Positions 49,508-58,372 of a stretch of DNA of 64,000 bases are shown here, piece by piece. The stretch is from an uncultured Treponema sp. (GTDB lineage: Bacteria; Spirochaetota; Spirochaetia; Treponematales; Treponemataceae). The notes beneath the pieces were generated by a model that did not search any database, was not told the origin of the DNA, and saw nothing but the letters and a program-made list of their open reading frames with translations. Position 1 is the stretch's first letter. The number at the start of each line of letters is the position of its first letter. The stretch is taken from NCBI GenBank assembly GCA_947165895.1, contig CAMVCB010000002.1, positions 62,001 through 126,000 on the forward strand, in the 5' to 3' direction. The position numbers were made by a program, and so were the translations under genes.

Positions 49508-51928
49508 TTAATTTATGTTAAATATCAGCTTGTCTTCTTCTGAACTGTAATCAACCTGGCATTGTCCACCTTTTTCCAGTTTTCCAAAAAGAACTTCGTC
49601 TACAAGCTGGTCGGCAATTTTATCTTCGACTGTGCGGGCAACGTTACGGGCTCCGAATTCCTTTGAGTAGCCTTCCTTTGTAAGGTAGTCCAAGCAGGAA
49701 TCTGTAACTGAGAGCATAACTTTTTTTTCTGCCATGCGTTTTGCAAGACGGGAGATTTCTTTACGGCAAACCTTTCTTACAATTTCCAGATCCAGATAGC
49801 CGAATGGAATTACTGCATCAAGGCGGTTTCTGAATTCCGGCGGGAATTCTTTATCAACTGCTTCCTTTAATGAAGCTTCAAGATTATCATTGTTTTCTGA
49901 CCCAAAGCCTATTCCCTGCTTTTCCAGATCGCGGGCACCGGCATTACTTGTCATGATGATTATACAGTTTCTGAAATCAGCCTTTCTTCCCTGATTGTCA
50001 GTAAGACTTCCGTAATCCAGAACCTGAAGAAGAACGTTATAAATGTCTTCGTGAGCCTTTTCAATTTCATCAAAAAGAACGACTGCCTTAGGATTTTTGC
50101 GGATATCCTTTGTAAGCTGTCCGCCTTCCTCAAAGCCCACGTATCCCGGTGGGGAACCCACAAGCCGGCTTACCGTATGCTTTTCCTGATATTCACTCAT
50201 ATCATAGCGGAGCAGAGGTTCGTTTAAAATTTTTGCGAGAGTTCGGGCCAGCTCTGTTTTTCCGCAGCCTGTCGGACCGACAAAAAGATAGCAGGCTTCT
50301 GGTTTTTCAGGATTTCTGAAACCGGCCCGGGCTCGTTTTACAGATTTTCCAAGGGCGATAATTGCCTTTTCCTGACCGAAAATCTCCTTACGCATGGAAG
50401 CTTCTATCTGGCGCAGGGCTTCTTTGTTTTCCCCCTGAACTGAATCAAGAGGAAGCTTTGCAATCTTTGCAGTAACCTTACGGATTAAGGCAGGAGTTAC
50501 AAGAGGGCAGGGAGCAGACAGAGTTTTTTCCTGCATGGCTAGCTCGTCATAACCCGAAATTGTTACAACCTTCTTATCTTCCGAAATTTTCGTGCTTCCC
50601 GTAAAACCGCCTGTTTTTGTGATGTGGAGATAGGCTCCGGCTTCATCAATAATGTCGATTGCCTTATCCGGCAGACGTCGCTCCGCAAGATACTGAACCG
50701 AAAGTTTTACTGCGTCTTCAATTGCAGCCGCGCTGTATTTTACATGGTGATATTCTTCGTATTTTTTCGAAAGTCCCTTAAGGATTTTTATGGTTTCCTC
50801 GGGTGTAGGCTCCGGAATGTCAATCTTCTGGAAGCGGCGGGCAAGGGCCCGGTCTTTTTCAAAGTTCTTTGAATATTCTTCAAAGGTTGTAGAGCCTATG
50901 AATTTTACTTCGCCGGTTGCAAGAACAGGCTTGAGAAGGTTTGCGGCATCCATCTGTGAATTACCGTTTGTTCCTGCCCCCATAATCATGTGGATTTCAT
51001 CAATAAAAAGGATTACCTTTTTCTTCTGCTTAAGTTCATCAATAATAGAATGAAGCCTTTCCTCAAAATCACCGCGGAATTTTGAACCCGCCAGCAAAAG
51101 TCCGATATCAAGAGAATAAATGGTAAAGTCTTTTAAAGCCTGGGGTACGCGTCCTTCAATAATTCTCTGGGCAAGTCCCTGAGTGATGGCTGTTTTTCCA
51201 ACTCCGGCGTCTCCTACATGCAGCGGATTATTTTTTGTACGGCGGCAGAGCACCTGAATGGTTCGTTCAAGCTCTTCTTCTCGGCCGATAAGCTGGTCAA
51301 AAGCGCCTTTTTTAGCAAGCTCGGTAAGATTTGTTGCAAAGCGTTCCAGTCCGCCCGCGTTATTTGAAAGAAGGCCTTCTGGAATTCCAGCCTGATTTCC
51401 CTGCGTTTTTCTTCCGTAAGGATTGTCAGTGCTTTCCCGGCTGACAGGCTTGTTTCTGCTGATTATTTCAAGCAGCTTGAGACGGTCAACTCCGCTGGTT
51501 TTCAAAAAGTAAGAGCAGTAATTTCTGCCTTCGTCATACATGCTCACAAGAACGTCTGTAATGTCGATTACGTCACTGGAACTTGCTACGCAGTGGAAAA
51601 CCGCCTTGTTCATCATGTTCTGAAAACCAGCAGATTCTACAGGCCCTTTTACCAGGTCAGGATTTGCCTGTTCAGAAACCAGTGGCATTTTAGTGTTCAG
51701 ATATGAGTGAAGATGAGATTTCAGATATTCAAAATCAGCACCGCTTGCCGACAGAAGATTTTCTACAAATTCATTTCTGATTGCAGCCGCCAGAACGTGT
51801 TCCGGCGTAAAAAACTGGTGATGAGACTGCTTGGCATTTAAAAGCGATTCAGAAAGAATTTTTGTAAGCATTGGGCTTACTTTCATCTGTCTTACAACGC
51901 CCTTAGAAAAATCTTCCTTATCCGGCAT
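49508..51928 (-). CDS. clpA: ATP-dependent Clp protease ATP-binding subunit ClpA
   Basis: An 806-residue double AAA+ unfoldase. The Clp N-domain repeats lie in residues 1-150. The first AAA module has GDAGVGKTAI and VILFIDEIHMIMGAG, the second has GPTGCGKTELA and VVLFDEIEKAHEDIYN. The middle lacks the long ClpB coiled coil, and RLVGSPPGYVGFEEGGQLT and the IGFGSE loop before the second Walker-type end fit the ClpP-binding ClpA type. It feeds proteins to ClpP, with substrates chosen through ClpS, encoded 12 nt upstream. Confidence 0.94.
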   Translation of the reverse strand: MPDKEDFSKGVVRQMKVSPMLTKILSESLLNAKQSHHQFFTPEHVLAAAIRNEFVENLLSASGADFEYLKSHLHSYLNTKMPLVSEQANPDLVKGPVESAGFQNMMNKAVFHCVASSSDVIDITDVLVSMYDEGRNYCSYFLKTSGVDRLKLLEIISRNKPVSRESTDNPYGRKTQGNQAGIPEGLLSNNAGGLERFATNLTELAKKGAFDQLIGREEELERTIQVLCRRTKNNPLHVGDAGVGKTAITQGLAQRIIEGRVPQALKDFTIYSLDIGLLLAGSKFRGDFEERLHSIIDELKQKKKVILFIDEIHMIMGAGTNGNSQMDAANLLKPVLATGEVKFIGSTTFEEYSKNFEKDRALARRFQKIDIPEPTPEETIKILKGLSKKYEEYHHVKYSAAAIEDAVKLSVQYLAERRLPDKAIDIIDEAGAYLHITKTGGFTGSTKISEDKKVVTISGYDELAMQEKTLSAPCPLVTPALIRKVTAKIAKLPLDSVQGENKEALRQIEASMRKEIFGQEKAIIALGKSVKRARAGFRNPEKPEACYLFVGPTGCGKTELARTLAKILNEPLLRYDMSEYQEKHTVSRLVGSPPGYVGFEEGGQLTKDIRKNPKAVVLFDEIEKAHEDIYNVLLQVLDYGSLTDNQGRKADFRNCIIIMTSNAGARDLEKQGIGFGSENNDNLEASLKEAVDKEFPPEFRNRLDAVIPFGYLDLEIVRKVCRKEISRLAKRMAEKKVMLSVTDSCLDYLTKEGYSKEFGARNVARTVEDKIADQLVDEVLFGKLEKGGQCQVDYSSEEDKLIFNIN

Positions 51929-51940
51929 AGTTTTATCCTG

Positions 51941-52252
51941 TTATTCTACTTCTACTCTGAGAGGGAATCCGTTTTTGCGGGCTACCTGCTTTGTAAGGTT
52001 CGCTCTGGATACAGCAATGTCAAAAGTATAAATTCCAACTACTGTTGAGCCCTGCTGGTGAACGGCATTCATGAGGGCTTCTGCTTCATCATGAGATTTG
52101 TTAAAAATGGAAACCAGAACGTCAACTACAAATTCCATAGTCGTAAAATCGTCATTGTAAAAAACGACCTTGCGTTCTGGTGGCAGCTCAAAGCTTGTAT
52201 CTTCTGCAAATCCGCTGCCTGTATTCTCCGTCTGATTATCAATACTACTCAT
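51941..52252 (-). CDS. clpS: ClpS adaptor
   Basis: A 103-residue N-end-rule adaptor for ClpA. The core ERKVVFYNDDFTTMEFVVDVLVSIFNKSHDEAEALMNAVHQQG includes the family NDD-x-T-x-M-x-FV motif, and GIYTFDIAVSRA follows. It binds proteins with bulky N-terminal residues and hands them to ClpA. The ATG at 52252 lies 7 nt after an extended -10; an upstream in-frame TTG falls within the promoter and was rejected. Confidence 0.94.
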   Translation of the reverse strand: MSSIDNQTENTGSGFAEDTSFELPPERKVVFYNDDFTTMEFVVDVLVSIFNKSHDEAEALMNAVHQQGSTVVGIYTFDIAVSRANLTKQVARKNGFPLRVEVE

Positions 52253-52268
52253 ACCGATAAATATACCA
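52253..52268 (-). promoter_or_regulatory. Extended -10 promoter of clpS, leaderless type
   Basis: TGG-TATATT (minus strand, box 52265-52260) ends 7 nt before the ATG. It is back to back with the rhomboid promoter at 52305-52310. Confidence 0.6.
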
Positions 52269-52302
52269 CAAAATATCAAAGTAGAAAATAAAAAAAACTC
52301 AA

Positions 52303-52317
52303 TGTATAATGAATATA
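52303..52317 (+). promoter_or_regulatory. -10 promoter of the rhomboid-like gene, leaderless type
   Basis: TG-TATAAT (box 52305-52310) ends 6 nt before the ATG at 52317. An in-frame ATG at 52302 overlaps the box and was rejected as a start. Confidence 0.6.
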
Positions 52318-53072
52318 TGGCTAATAAAAAATCTTTTTTCGGACTAAAATTTATTTACGACGCTCCGGCGACACTTTCATTTGCATTTATCTGTATCTTC
52401 CTTTTTCTTCTTGATTCCCTGCTTTTGAAGGGACTTCTTTCCCAAAAGTTTCTGCTTTCTCCGACTACAGCCTCTGGAAATATGGCTTTTATGGCTTCTG
52501 ATCCCCTTTCTTATCTTCGTCTTGTTTTATATTCCTTTGGTGCTGCCTCTGCTTCAACCTTAATCTGCAATATGATTTTTATTCTCTTGCTCGGCCCTTC
52601 AATGGAAGAGCGCTACGGTACCCTTGTGATTGCAATTATGATGGCAGTCTGCATTTTGTTTTCCGGCGTTCTTACAGCCTGCTTTTCAAAAACTCCGCTT
52701 ACCGGTTCTTCTGCAGTGATTTTTATGATGATTTTTCTCAATTCTTTTGTTTCCCTTTCCAAAAAGAAGATTCCTGTAAGTTTTCTTGCCGTTTTTTTTC
52801 TTTTTATTTTCCGGGAAATTTTTGAACTGAATGATGCTTCGGTAACGGACGGTATAAAAATTATAATTAATATTGCGGGCGGACTTTGCGGCAGCCTTTT
52901 CGCCTTCCTTACCTCGCCAAAAGCAAAAAGTTCGAGAAAATCGCAGTCCTCTGAAGCTCCTGCTTCTTCTGATGAAACTGTCCAGAAGCGGACAGGCGGA
53001 CTTTTCAAAAAAGCCTCTGCCTATAATGATGCCGATGAAACTATTGTTTCCAGCATGAAGTTTGATGATTAA
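52317..53072 (+). CDS. Rhomboid-like membrane protein, possibly inactive
   Basis: A 251-residue protein with about six membrane helices and an acidic/basic cytoplasmic tail (from residue 205). LICNMIFILLLGPSMEERYG matches the rhomboid second-helix/loop pattern (N, G-P-x-x-E-x-x-x-G), and LTGSSAVIFMM resembles the GxSG serine helix. In the last helix, where active rhomboids have H-x-G-G, this protein has IAGGLCG, so the catalytic His seems lost. It may therefore act as a pseudo-rhomboid that binds rather than cuts membrane proteins. Confidence 0.65.
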   Translation: MANKKSFFGLKFIYDAPATLSFAFICIFLFLLDSLLLKGLLSQKFLLSPTTASGNMAFMASDPLSYLRLVLYSFGAASASTLICNMIFILLLGPSMEERYGTLVIAIMMAVCILFSGVLTACFSKTPLTGSSAVIFMMIFLNSFVSLSKKKIPVSFLAVFFLFIFREIFELNDASVTDGIKIIINIAGGLCGSLFAFLTSPKAKSSRKSQSSEAPASSDETVQKRTGGLFKKASAYNDADETIVSSMKFDD

Positions 53073-53075
53073 AAA

Positions 53076-53106
53076 AAAAAGGCCGCCGTGTAAGGCAGCC
53101 TTTTGG
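53076..53106 (+). terminator. Terminator after the rhomboid-like gene
   Basis: AAAGGCCGCC (53078-53087) pairs with GGCAGCCTTT (53094-53103), with one wobble pair and a 6-nt loop; a T run follows and an A run precedes. Confidence 0.75.
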
Positions 53107-53130
53107 TAATTTTTAAGTGCATTTAATCGC

Positions 53131-53256
53131 GAGTTTTGCTTGCAAAACTCGAAGATAGAGTTAGCGGCACTAACAGTTGTAACGCCGATTTTTAACTCTA
53201 TCTAGCATAATTCCAGTCGCTTTGCTTAATAGAATATGCACTAACGTGCATATTCG
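53131..53256. repeat. Multi-hairpin element next to the RNase Y gene
   Basis: Three dyads in a row: GAGTTTTGC/GCAAAACTC (53131-53150), AGATAGAGTTA/TAACTCTATCT (53153-53163, 53193-53203) with an inner small stem, and GAATATGCAC-taac-GTGCATATTC (53231-53254), which covers the RNase Y stop codon. On the minus strand the last one could protect the mRNA end. Confidence 0.55.
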
Positions 53257-54773
53257 ACGATTCGTGTTTCGCGAATCATTGTCAGCCTGATTCTTCCAGG
53301 GTAGCGCAAATCAGTTTCAATCTGCTTTGCAATGCTTCTTGCCAGGTCTTTTACGTCGCTGTCAGGAATCTTCTCGTTATTAACAAGGATTCGAAGCTCA
53401 CGGCCGGCCTGAATTGCATAGGCTTTTTCAACGCCAGGGAAGGCCTCTGCAATTGCTTCAAGGTTTTCAAGACGTTTAACGTAGTTATCGATAGTTTCGC
53501 GGCGGGCACCAGGACGGGCAGCTGAAATTGCATCGGCAATCTGGACAATAACCGCTTCTATTGTTTCAGCAGCAATGTCGTTATGATGGGCACCGATTGC
53601 ATTTACAACGCGGGCATCTTCACCCATCTTGCGGGCAATTTCAGCACCAACTTCTGCGTGGTTCTGGTCGCTGTCGTTTTCAGCACCCTTACCAATATCG
53701 TGAAGAATGGCTGCGCGTTTTGCAAGCTCTCTGTCTGCGCCGATTTCTGCGGCCAGCATTGCTGCGGCTTTTGCAACTTCCTTTGAGTGGTTAAGAACGT
53801 TCTGTCCGTAACTTGTGCGGAAGTAAAGACGTCCAAGGGCGCGGACACCTTCTGTGTTCATATTGTGGATTCCAAGATCGAAGAGAGCTTTTTCGCCTTC
53901 CTCATAAATCTTGTTCTGAACTTCATGAGTAACCTTCTGAACAATTTCTTCGATGCGGGCAGGATGAATGCGTCCGTCCGAAATAAGGCGTTCAAGCGAT
54001 TCTTTTGCGATTTCCTTGCGTACAGGATCAAAACATGAAATTACAACTGCTTCCGGAGTATCATCGATGATAATATCAACACCGGTCAGTGTTTCCAGAG
54101 TTCTGATGTTACGTCCTTCACGACCGATAATGCGGCCTTTCATTTCATCGCTTGGAAGTGAAACTGTTGCAACAGTAATGTCACTTGTTGTTTCAGGTGC
54201 GATTCTCTGAATTGTTGTGATTAAGACGTCTTTCGCTTTTTTCTCAGCTGTAAGCTGTGCTTCCTGCTCAATCTTATTGATGAGAGCCTGAGCATCGTGG
54301 CGAGCCTCATTTTCAAGATTCTTGATAATGAGTTCTTTTGCTTCTGCTTTTGAAAGACCTGAAATGCGTTCAAGTTCCTGGCGGTAATGCTCTTCCTGTT
54401 TAGAAAGGGCTTCCTCGCGTTTTCCCATTGCAGTTTTTCTGTCTGCAAGTTCCTTTTCTGCTTTTTCAAATTCCTGAGCACGCTGATCAAGAAGTTCTTC
54501 TTTCTTGTTTACTTTAGCCTCGTAACGCTGAACATCTGCCCGGCGTTCGCGGTTTTCTCTTTCCTGCTGATTTCGTTCCCGAATGAGCTCATCTTTTGCA
54601 TTTAACAAAATTTCTTTTTTCTGTGCTTCTGCTTCCCGAATAGCGTCCTGTTTAACGCGCTCGGCTTTCTGTTCAGAAGCTGTTAATTGAAATCTGGCAT
54701 AAATCCAGCGAATAATCCATCCAAGAACAATTCCACCTGCAGGGAGAGAAATGAACCAAACTACATTTGGCAT
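53241..54773 (-). CDS. rny: Ribonuclease Y
   Basis: A 510-residue membrane-bound endoribonuclease that starts mRNA decay. It has an N-terminal membrane helix (residues 2-22), a long charged coiled coil (about 30-200), a KH domain with EMKGRIIGREGRNIRTLETLTGVD, and the HD metal site AILHDIGKG. The C-terminal part ends in RIRLTMIRETRIVEYAR, as usual for the family. The ATG at 54773 follows AGGAGA; the longer in-frame start upstream lacks support. Confidence 0.95.
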   Translation of the reverse strand: MPNVVWFISLPAGGIVLGWIIRWIYARFQLTASEQKAERVKQDAIREAEAQKKEILLNAKDELIRERNQQERENRERRADVQRYEAKVNKKEELLDQRAQEFEKAEKELADRKTAMGKREEALSKQEEHYRQELERISGLSKAEAKELIIKNLENEARHDAQALINKIEQEAQLTAEKKAKDVLITTIQRIAPETTSDITVATVSLPSDEMKGRIIGREGRNIRTLETLTGVDIIIDDTPEAVVISCFDPVRKEIAKESLERLISDGRIHPARIEEIVQKVTHEVQNKIYEEGEKALFDLGIHNMNTEGVRALGRLYFRTSYGQNVLNHSKEVAKAAAMLAAEIGADRELAKRAAILHDIGKGAENDSDQNHAEVGAEIARKMGEDARVVNAIGAHHNDIAAETIEAVIVQIADAISAARPGARRETIDNYVKRLENLEAIAEAFPGVEKAYAIQAGRELRILVNNEKIPDSDVKDLARSIAKQIETDLRYPGRIRLTMIRETRIVEYAR

Positions 54774-54903
54774 ACTTTTTCTCCTAGCATAAATTTTTAG
54801 AATGTTCCTATTAATAATAACGTACAATAGAACAAAATGCAAAGGCTTTTTGGGTATATATGAAGAAAAAATATAAAATTGTGTTAGTGTGGCAGCAGGG
54901 CTT

Positions 54904-55755
54904 TTAATCCTGCTTTTTCATAATAAAGTTACCCTTGAGCATTTTTGTCTGCAGGCTGTTTACAAAGGCTCCCGGATCGGCTTCCTTTATTGAGCGGACC
55001 AGCTTAAACTCTTCATCACTGGAAATTACAGTGTAAAGCATTTTTCTTTCTGCCCCCTTGTAGCAGCCAACTCCGGTAAAAAGCGTTGCGTCATGGCCCG
55101 TAACATCGCGGATAACTTTTATCAGTTCGTCTGTGTGGTCAGAAATAATAAAGAGGGTGGATTTCTGATAGCGTTTGTAAAGTGCATTTAAAAGCTGGGT
55201 TGTTGCAAACTGAAAAACAATCGAATAAAGGGCTCTTTCCCAGCCGAAAAGCAGGCCGAAAATTCCCAGAACGGCAACGTTAAAAATCAGAATCATGTTC
55301 CAGATACTTCTGCCTGTTTTTTCCGAAACGTAAATTGAAATAAAATCCGTTCCGCCGCTTGTTGCCCCCGCCAGCAGACAGAGGGTAATCGCAAAGCCGT
55401 TCAGTAAGCCGCCGAATATCGAACAGAGGATAGTATCGTCAGTCATAATAACTGTAATGTCCGGAATAAGGTCAGTAAGAATTCCCGAAAGAATAATCAT
55501 CCAGATGGAAAGAAGGGTGAACCATTTTCCTACGTATTTAAAGCAGATTATTGCGGGAACCAGATTGAGACCCCAGTAAAAAACTGTGAAGGGAATTTTA
55601 ATTCCGGCAAATTTAATGAAAATTTCCTGAAGCAAAAGGGTAATGCCCGTAAATCCACCCGGAAGAAGACCGCCGGCCTGAACAAAAGTCTTGATGTTTA
55701 CAGCCATCAGGGCAGCCGCAATCGAAACAATCAGAAAACGGAAAAAAAGCTTCAT
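54904..55755 (-). CDS. YitT family membrane protein
   Basis: A 283-residue protein with about five membrane helices (residues 10-190) of the YitT/DUF161 type (QAGGLLPGGFTGITLLLQEI; AGATSGGTDFISIYVSEKTG) and a cytosolic C-terminal DUF2179 ferredoxin-like domain (YQKSTLFIISDHTDELIKVIRDVTGHDATLFTGVGCYKGAERKMLYTVISSDE). The substrate is unknown. It lies 15 nt after the dCMP deaminase gene on the same strand. Confidence 0.88.
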   Translation of the reverse strand: MKLFFRFLIVSIAAALMAVNIKTFVQAGGLLPGGFTGITLLLQEIFIKFAGIKIPFTVFYWGLNLVPAIICFKYVGKWFTLLSIWMIILSGILTDLIPDITVIMTDDTILCSIFGGLLNGFAITLCLLAGATSGGTDFISIYVSEKTGRSIWNMILIFNVAVLGIFGLLFGWERALYSIVFQFATTQLLNALYKRYQKSTLFIISDHTDELIKVIRDVTGHDATLFTGVGCYKGAERKMLYTVISSDEEFKLVRSIKEADPGAFVNSLQTKMLKGNFIMKKQD

Positions 55756-55770
55756 TTTATGCCGCCATTT

Positions 55771-56262
55771 TTACAGAGTGATTTTGATTTCCCTTCCGCT
55801 GCTTTCATAGTGAATATATTTAACGCCGGCCGCATCAAACATTTTTTTTGAGGCAATTACACTTGGAGTTCCGTCGTATTTATTGTCATCATAGATTACA
55901 GTTTTAATTCCGCTCTGTATGATTGCCTTTGCGCATTCGTTGCAGGGAAAAAGGGAAACGTAGATTTTTGCACCTTCAAGACTTCCGCCCCTGTAGTTCA
56001 AAATGGCGTTTAATTCACTGTGGGTAACGTAAATGTATTTTGTTTTAAGGGGATCATTATCTTCGCGAGACCATGGAAAATCATCATCACTGCAGCCCCG
56101 CGGAAAGCCGTTATAACCCATAGAAAGGATTTTATTATCTGCCGAAACAATGCAGGCTCCCACCGGAGTGTTAGGATCCTTTGAGCGCAGGCCGGAAAGC
56201 TTTGCAACTCCCATAAAATATTCGTCCCATGAAATGTAATCAGCTCTTTTTGGTGTAATCAT
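55771..56262 (-). CDS. dCMP deaminase-family protein
   Basis: A 163-residue zinc deaminase. Zinc ligands and catalytic Glu: HSELNAI (His-x-Glu, with Ser in place of the usual Ala) and LFPCNECAKAI (P-C-x-x-C). The front half has SKDPNTPVGACIVSADNKILSMGYNGFPRGC, typical of dCMP deaminase/ComEB. It likely turns dCMP into dUMP for thymidylate synthesis. The ATG is 6 nt after a TATAAT box without a ribosome site. Confidence 0.9.
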   Translation of the reverse strand: MITPKRADYISWDEYFMGVAKLSGLRSKDPNTPVGACIVSADNKILSMGYNGFPRGCSDDDFPWSREDNDPLKTKYIYVTHSELNAILNYRGGSLEGAKIYVSLFPCNECAKAIIQSGIKTVIYDDNKYDGTPSVIASKKMFDAAGVKYIHYESSGREIKITL

Positions 56263-56277
56263 AAAAATATTATAACA
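56263..56277 (-). promoter_or_regulatory. Extended -10 promoter of the dCMP deaminase gene, leaderless type
   Basis: TGT-TATAAT (minus strand, box 56274-56269) ends 6 nt before the ATG. Confidence 0.65.
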
Positions 56278-56286
56278 TTAAAAAAC

Positions 56287-56314
56287 TTTACTGTTAATTA
56301 TTCTGTGTTATAAT
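56287..56314 (+). promoter_or_regulatory. Chemoreceptor promoter
   Basis: TTTACT (56287-56292), a 16-nt spacer and TATAAT (56309-56314) preceded by TGT. A leader of about 50 nt with AGGAGGG follows, in contrast to the leaderless neighbours. Confidence 0.6.
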
Positions 56315-56369
56315 TTACCTCAAACAAAAAAGTTAGTGGGAAGGGGCAGCAGATTCAGGAGGGTTTTCT

Positions 56370-58256
56370 ATGACTGATGTTAAGAGTCACGGCTTTTTTG
56401 GAAGCTTGAAGTTTAAAGTTGGCGGTTTTTCGGTAATCATTTTGCTTACGGTTGCCGTTACATATACCTGTGTTGCCCTGCGGACTATTATGTCACTGCA
56501 GAAGTACACGCTTGAAAAACAGCAGGGGCTCATGCTCTCTGCCTACGACGAAAAGATTCAGTGGCAGGTTCAGAATGCCATAACAGTAATCAAAACTTAT
56601 GATGAAATCTATCAGAAAGAAGGCCTTTCTCTTGAAGAGCGTCAGGCTCGCGTAAAGGAAATTATGCGCGGAGTGCGCTACGGAAGTAACGGTTATTTCT
56701 GGATTGATACCTTTGACGGTGTGAACGTTCTTCTTCCTCCTAAGCCGGAAACTGAAGAAACAAACCGCCTTGACTGGACTGATGAAGACGGAAAGCACAT
56801 GGTTGCAGACTTTATTGAAATCGGAAAAAACGATGCCGGCGGTTTTACAGACTTTAAGTTTCCTAAGCTAGGAAGTGATAAGCCGGAGCCTAAGCGTTCT
56901 TATACTGCACCTTACAAGCCTTATAAATGGGTAATCGGTACCGGTAATTATATTGATGATATTGATATTGCAATTGCTGCAGAACATAAGGAACAGGAAA
57001 GTATATTTAATGTAATTCTTGTTAAGCAGATTCTGATGGGACTTGTTGTAATTGCAATTGCCTGCATTATTTTTGTACTTGTCGTCGTAATTATCTTTGT
57101 ACGTCCAATTTCCCGCATTACAGAAAACTTTAAGGATATTTCTGAAGGTGAAGGCGATTTAACTGCAAAACTCCCTGTTTCCGGCAATGATGAAATTGCG
57201 CGTTTAAGTGAATATTTCAACCGTACTATTGAAAAACTTCGCGCAACTATTTCGCATATTAAAACTCAGGCAGGAGGTATGCATTCACTTGGTGAATCTC
57301 TGGCTCAGAATGCTTCTGGTACTGCAAGTGCGATTACACAGATTATTTCTCATATTGATAATATTAACGGACAGATTTCTGAGCAGAGTAATGGTGTTCA
57401 CCAGGCTGCTGATGCTGTTGATACAATTGCCACAAATATCACTCAGCTCGACAACATGATTGAGAGACAGTATTCAAGCGTAACTGATGCTTCAAGCGCC
57501 GTTGAAGAAATGATAGGTAACATTGCCTCTGTAAACAATTCTGTTGATAAGATGGCTGGTTCCTTTACCCTTCTTGCAAAAAATACCGACACTGGTGTTA
57601 CAAAGCAGCAGGATGTAAATGCCAGAATCCAGCAGATTGAAGAGCAGAGTAAAATGCTTCACGATGCAAACATTGCGATTGCAAATATTGCCAGCCAGAC
57701 AAACCTTCTTGCGATGAATGCGGCTATTGAAGCGGCTCATGCGGGTGAGGCAGGTAAGGGCTTTGCGGTTGTAGCTGATGAAATCCGTAAACTTTCTGAA
57801 ACTTCAAGCGCTCAGTCTAAGACAATCGGACAGCAGCTTAATAATATTAAGGATTCAATTTCCAGCGTAGTAGTTGCTTCTACAGAGGCTAGTGAAGCCT
57901 TCTCTGTCGTATCAGAAAAGATTACTGAAACAGAGCAGCTTGTAACTCATATTAAAAATGCCATGCAGGAGCAGAACGAAGGTTCCATGCAGATCAGCAA
58001 TGCCCTGCGCGGTATGAATGACAGCACCGGCGAAGTTCGTAACGCTTCAAAGGATATTGCCGGACGTAACGAACTTATTCTTGGTGAAATGCAGAAGCTG
58101 AGATCGTCTACTGAAACAATGCGACAGGGGGTCGAAGAAATATCAGGCGGCGCCCATCAGATTGGAGAAAGCGGTTCCGTTCTTGCCCAGAACTCTTCCG
58201 AAGTGCGGGATGCGATTGAAGAAATCAACTCGCAGATAAGTATGTTTAAGGTTTAA
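56370..58256 (+). CDS. Methyl-accepting chemotaxis protein with a Cache sensor
   Basis: A 628-residue chemoreceptor. Membrane helices at about 16-38 and 213-240 frame a periplasmic single-Cache domain ([50 protein letters not shown]), a type that often senses small organic acids. HAMP follows, then the signalling tip with [54 protein letters not shown]. No C-terminal CheR-binding pentapeptide is present. AGGAGGG lies 7 nt before the ATG. Confidence 0.94.
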   Translation: MTDVKSHGFFGSLKFKVGGFSVIILLTVAVTYTCVALRTIMSLQKYTLEKQQGLMLSAYDEKIQWQVQNAITVIKTYDEIYQKEGLSLEERQARVKEIMRGVRYGSNGYFWIDTFDGVNVLLPPKPETEETNRLDWTDEDGKHMVADFIEIGKNDAGGFTDFKFPKLGSDKPEPKRSYTAPYKPYKWVIGTGNYIDDIDIAIAAEHKEQESIFNVILVKQILMGLVVIAIACIIFVLVVVIIFVRPISRITENFKDISEGEGDLTAKLPVSGNDEIARLSEYFNRTIEKLRATISHIKTQAGGMHSLGESLAQNASGTASAITQIISHIDNINGQISEQSNGVHQAADAVDTIATNITQLDNMIERQYSSVTDASSAVEEMIGNIASVNNSVDKMAGSFTLLAKNTDTGVTKQQDVNARIQQIEEQSKMLHDANIAIANIASQTNLLAMNAAIEAAHAGEAGKGFAVVADEIRKLSETSSAQSKTIGQQLNNIKDSISSVVVASTEASEAFSVVSEKITETEQLVTHIKNAMQEQNEGSMQISNALRGMNDSTGEVRNASKDIAGRNELILGEMQKLRSSTETMRQGVEEISGGAHQIGESGSVLAQNSSEVRDAIEEINSQISMFKV

Positions 58257-58266
58257 AAAGAAGAAG

Positions 58267-58290
58267 GCTGCCTTTCGGGGCAGCTTTTTT
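58267..58290 (+). terminator. Terminator after the chemoreceptor gene
   Basis: GCTGCC (58267-58272) pairs with GGCAGC (58279-58284), followed by six T. Confidence 0.85.
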
Positions 58291-58297
58291 AATTTTT

Positions 58298-58354
58298 GCC
58301 ACAGATGAACACAGATAAAAAAACATCTGTGTGCATCTGTGTCCCATCAGTGGC
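58298..58354. repeat. CACAGATG dispersed inverted repeat, copy 2
   Basis: GCCACAGATG opens and GTGGC closes it, with ACAGAT/ATCTGT steps and an A run at the centre. The second half, CATCTGTGTGCATCTGTG, is close to that of copy 1 at 15609-15674. Confidence 0.6.
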
Positions 58355-58372
58355 TATTTTACTTGTTACACA

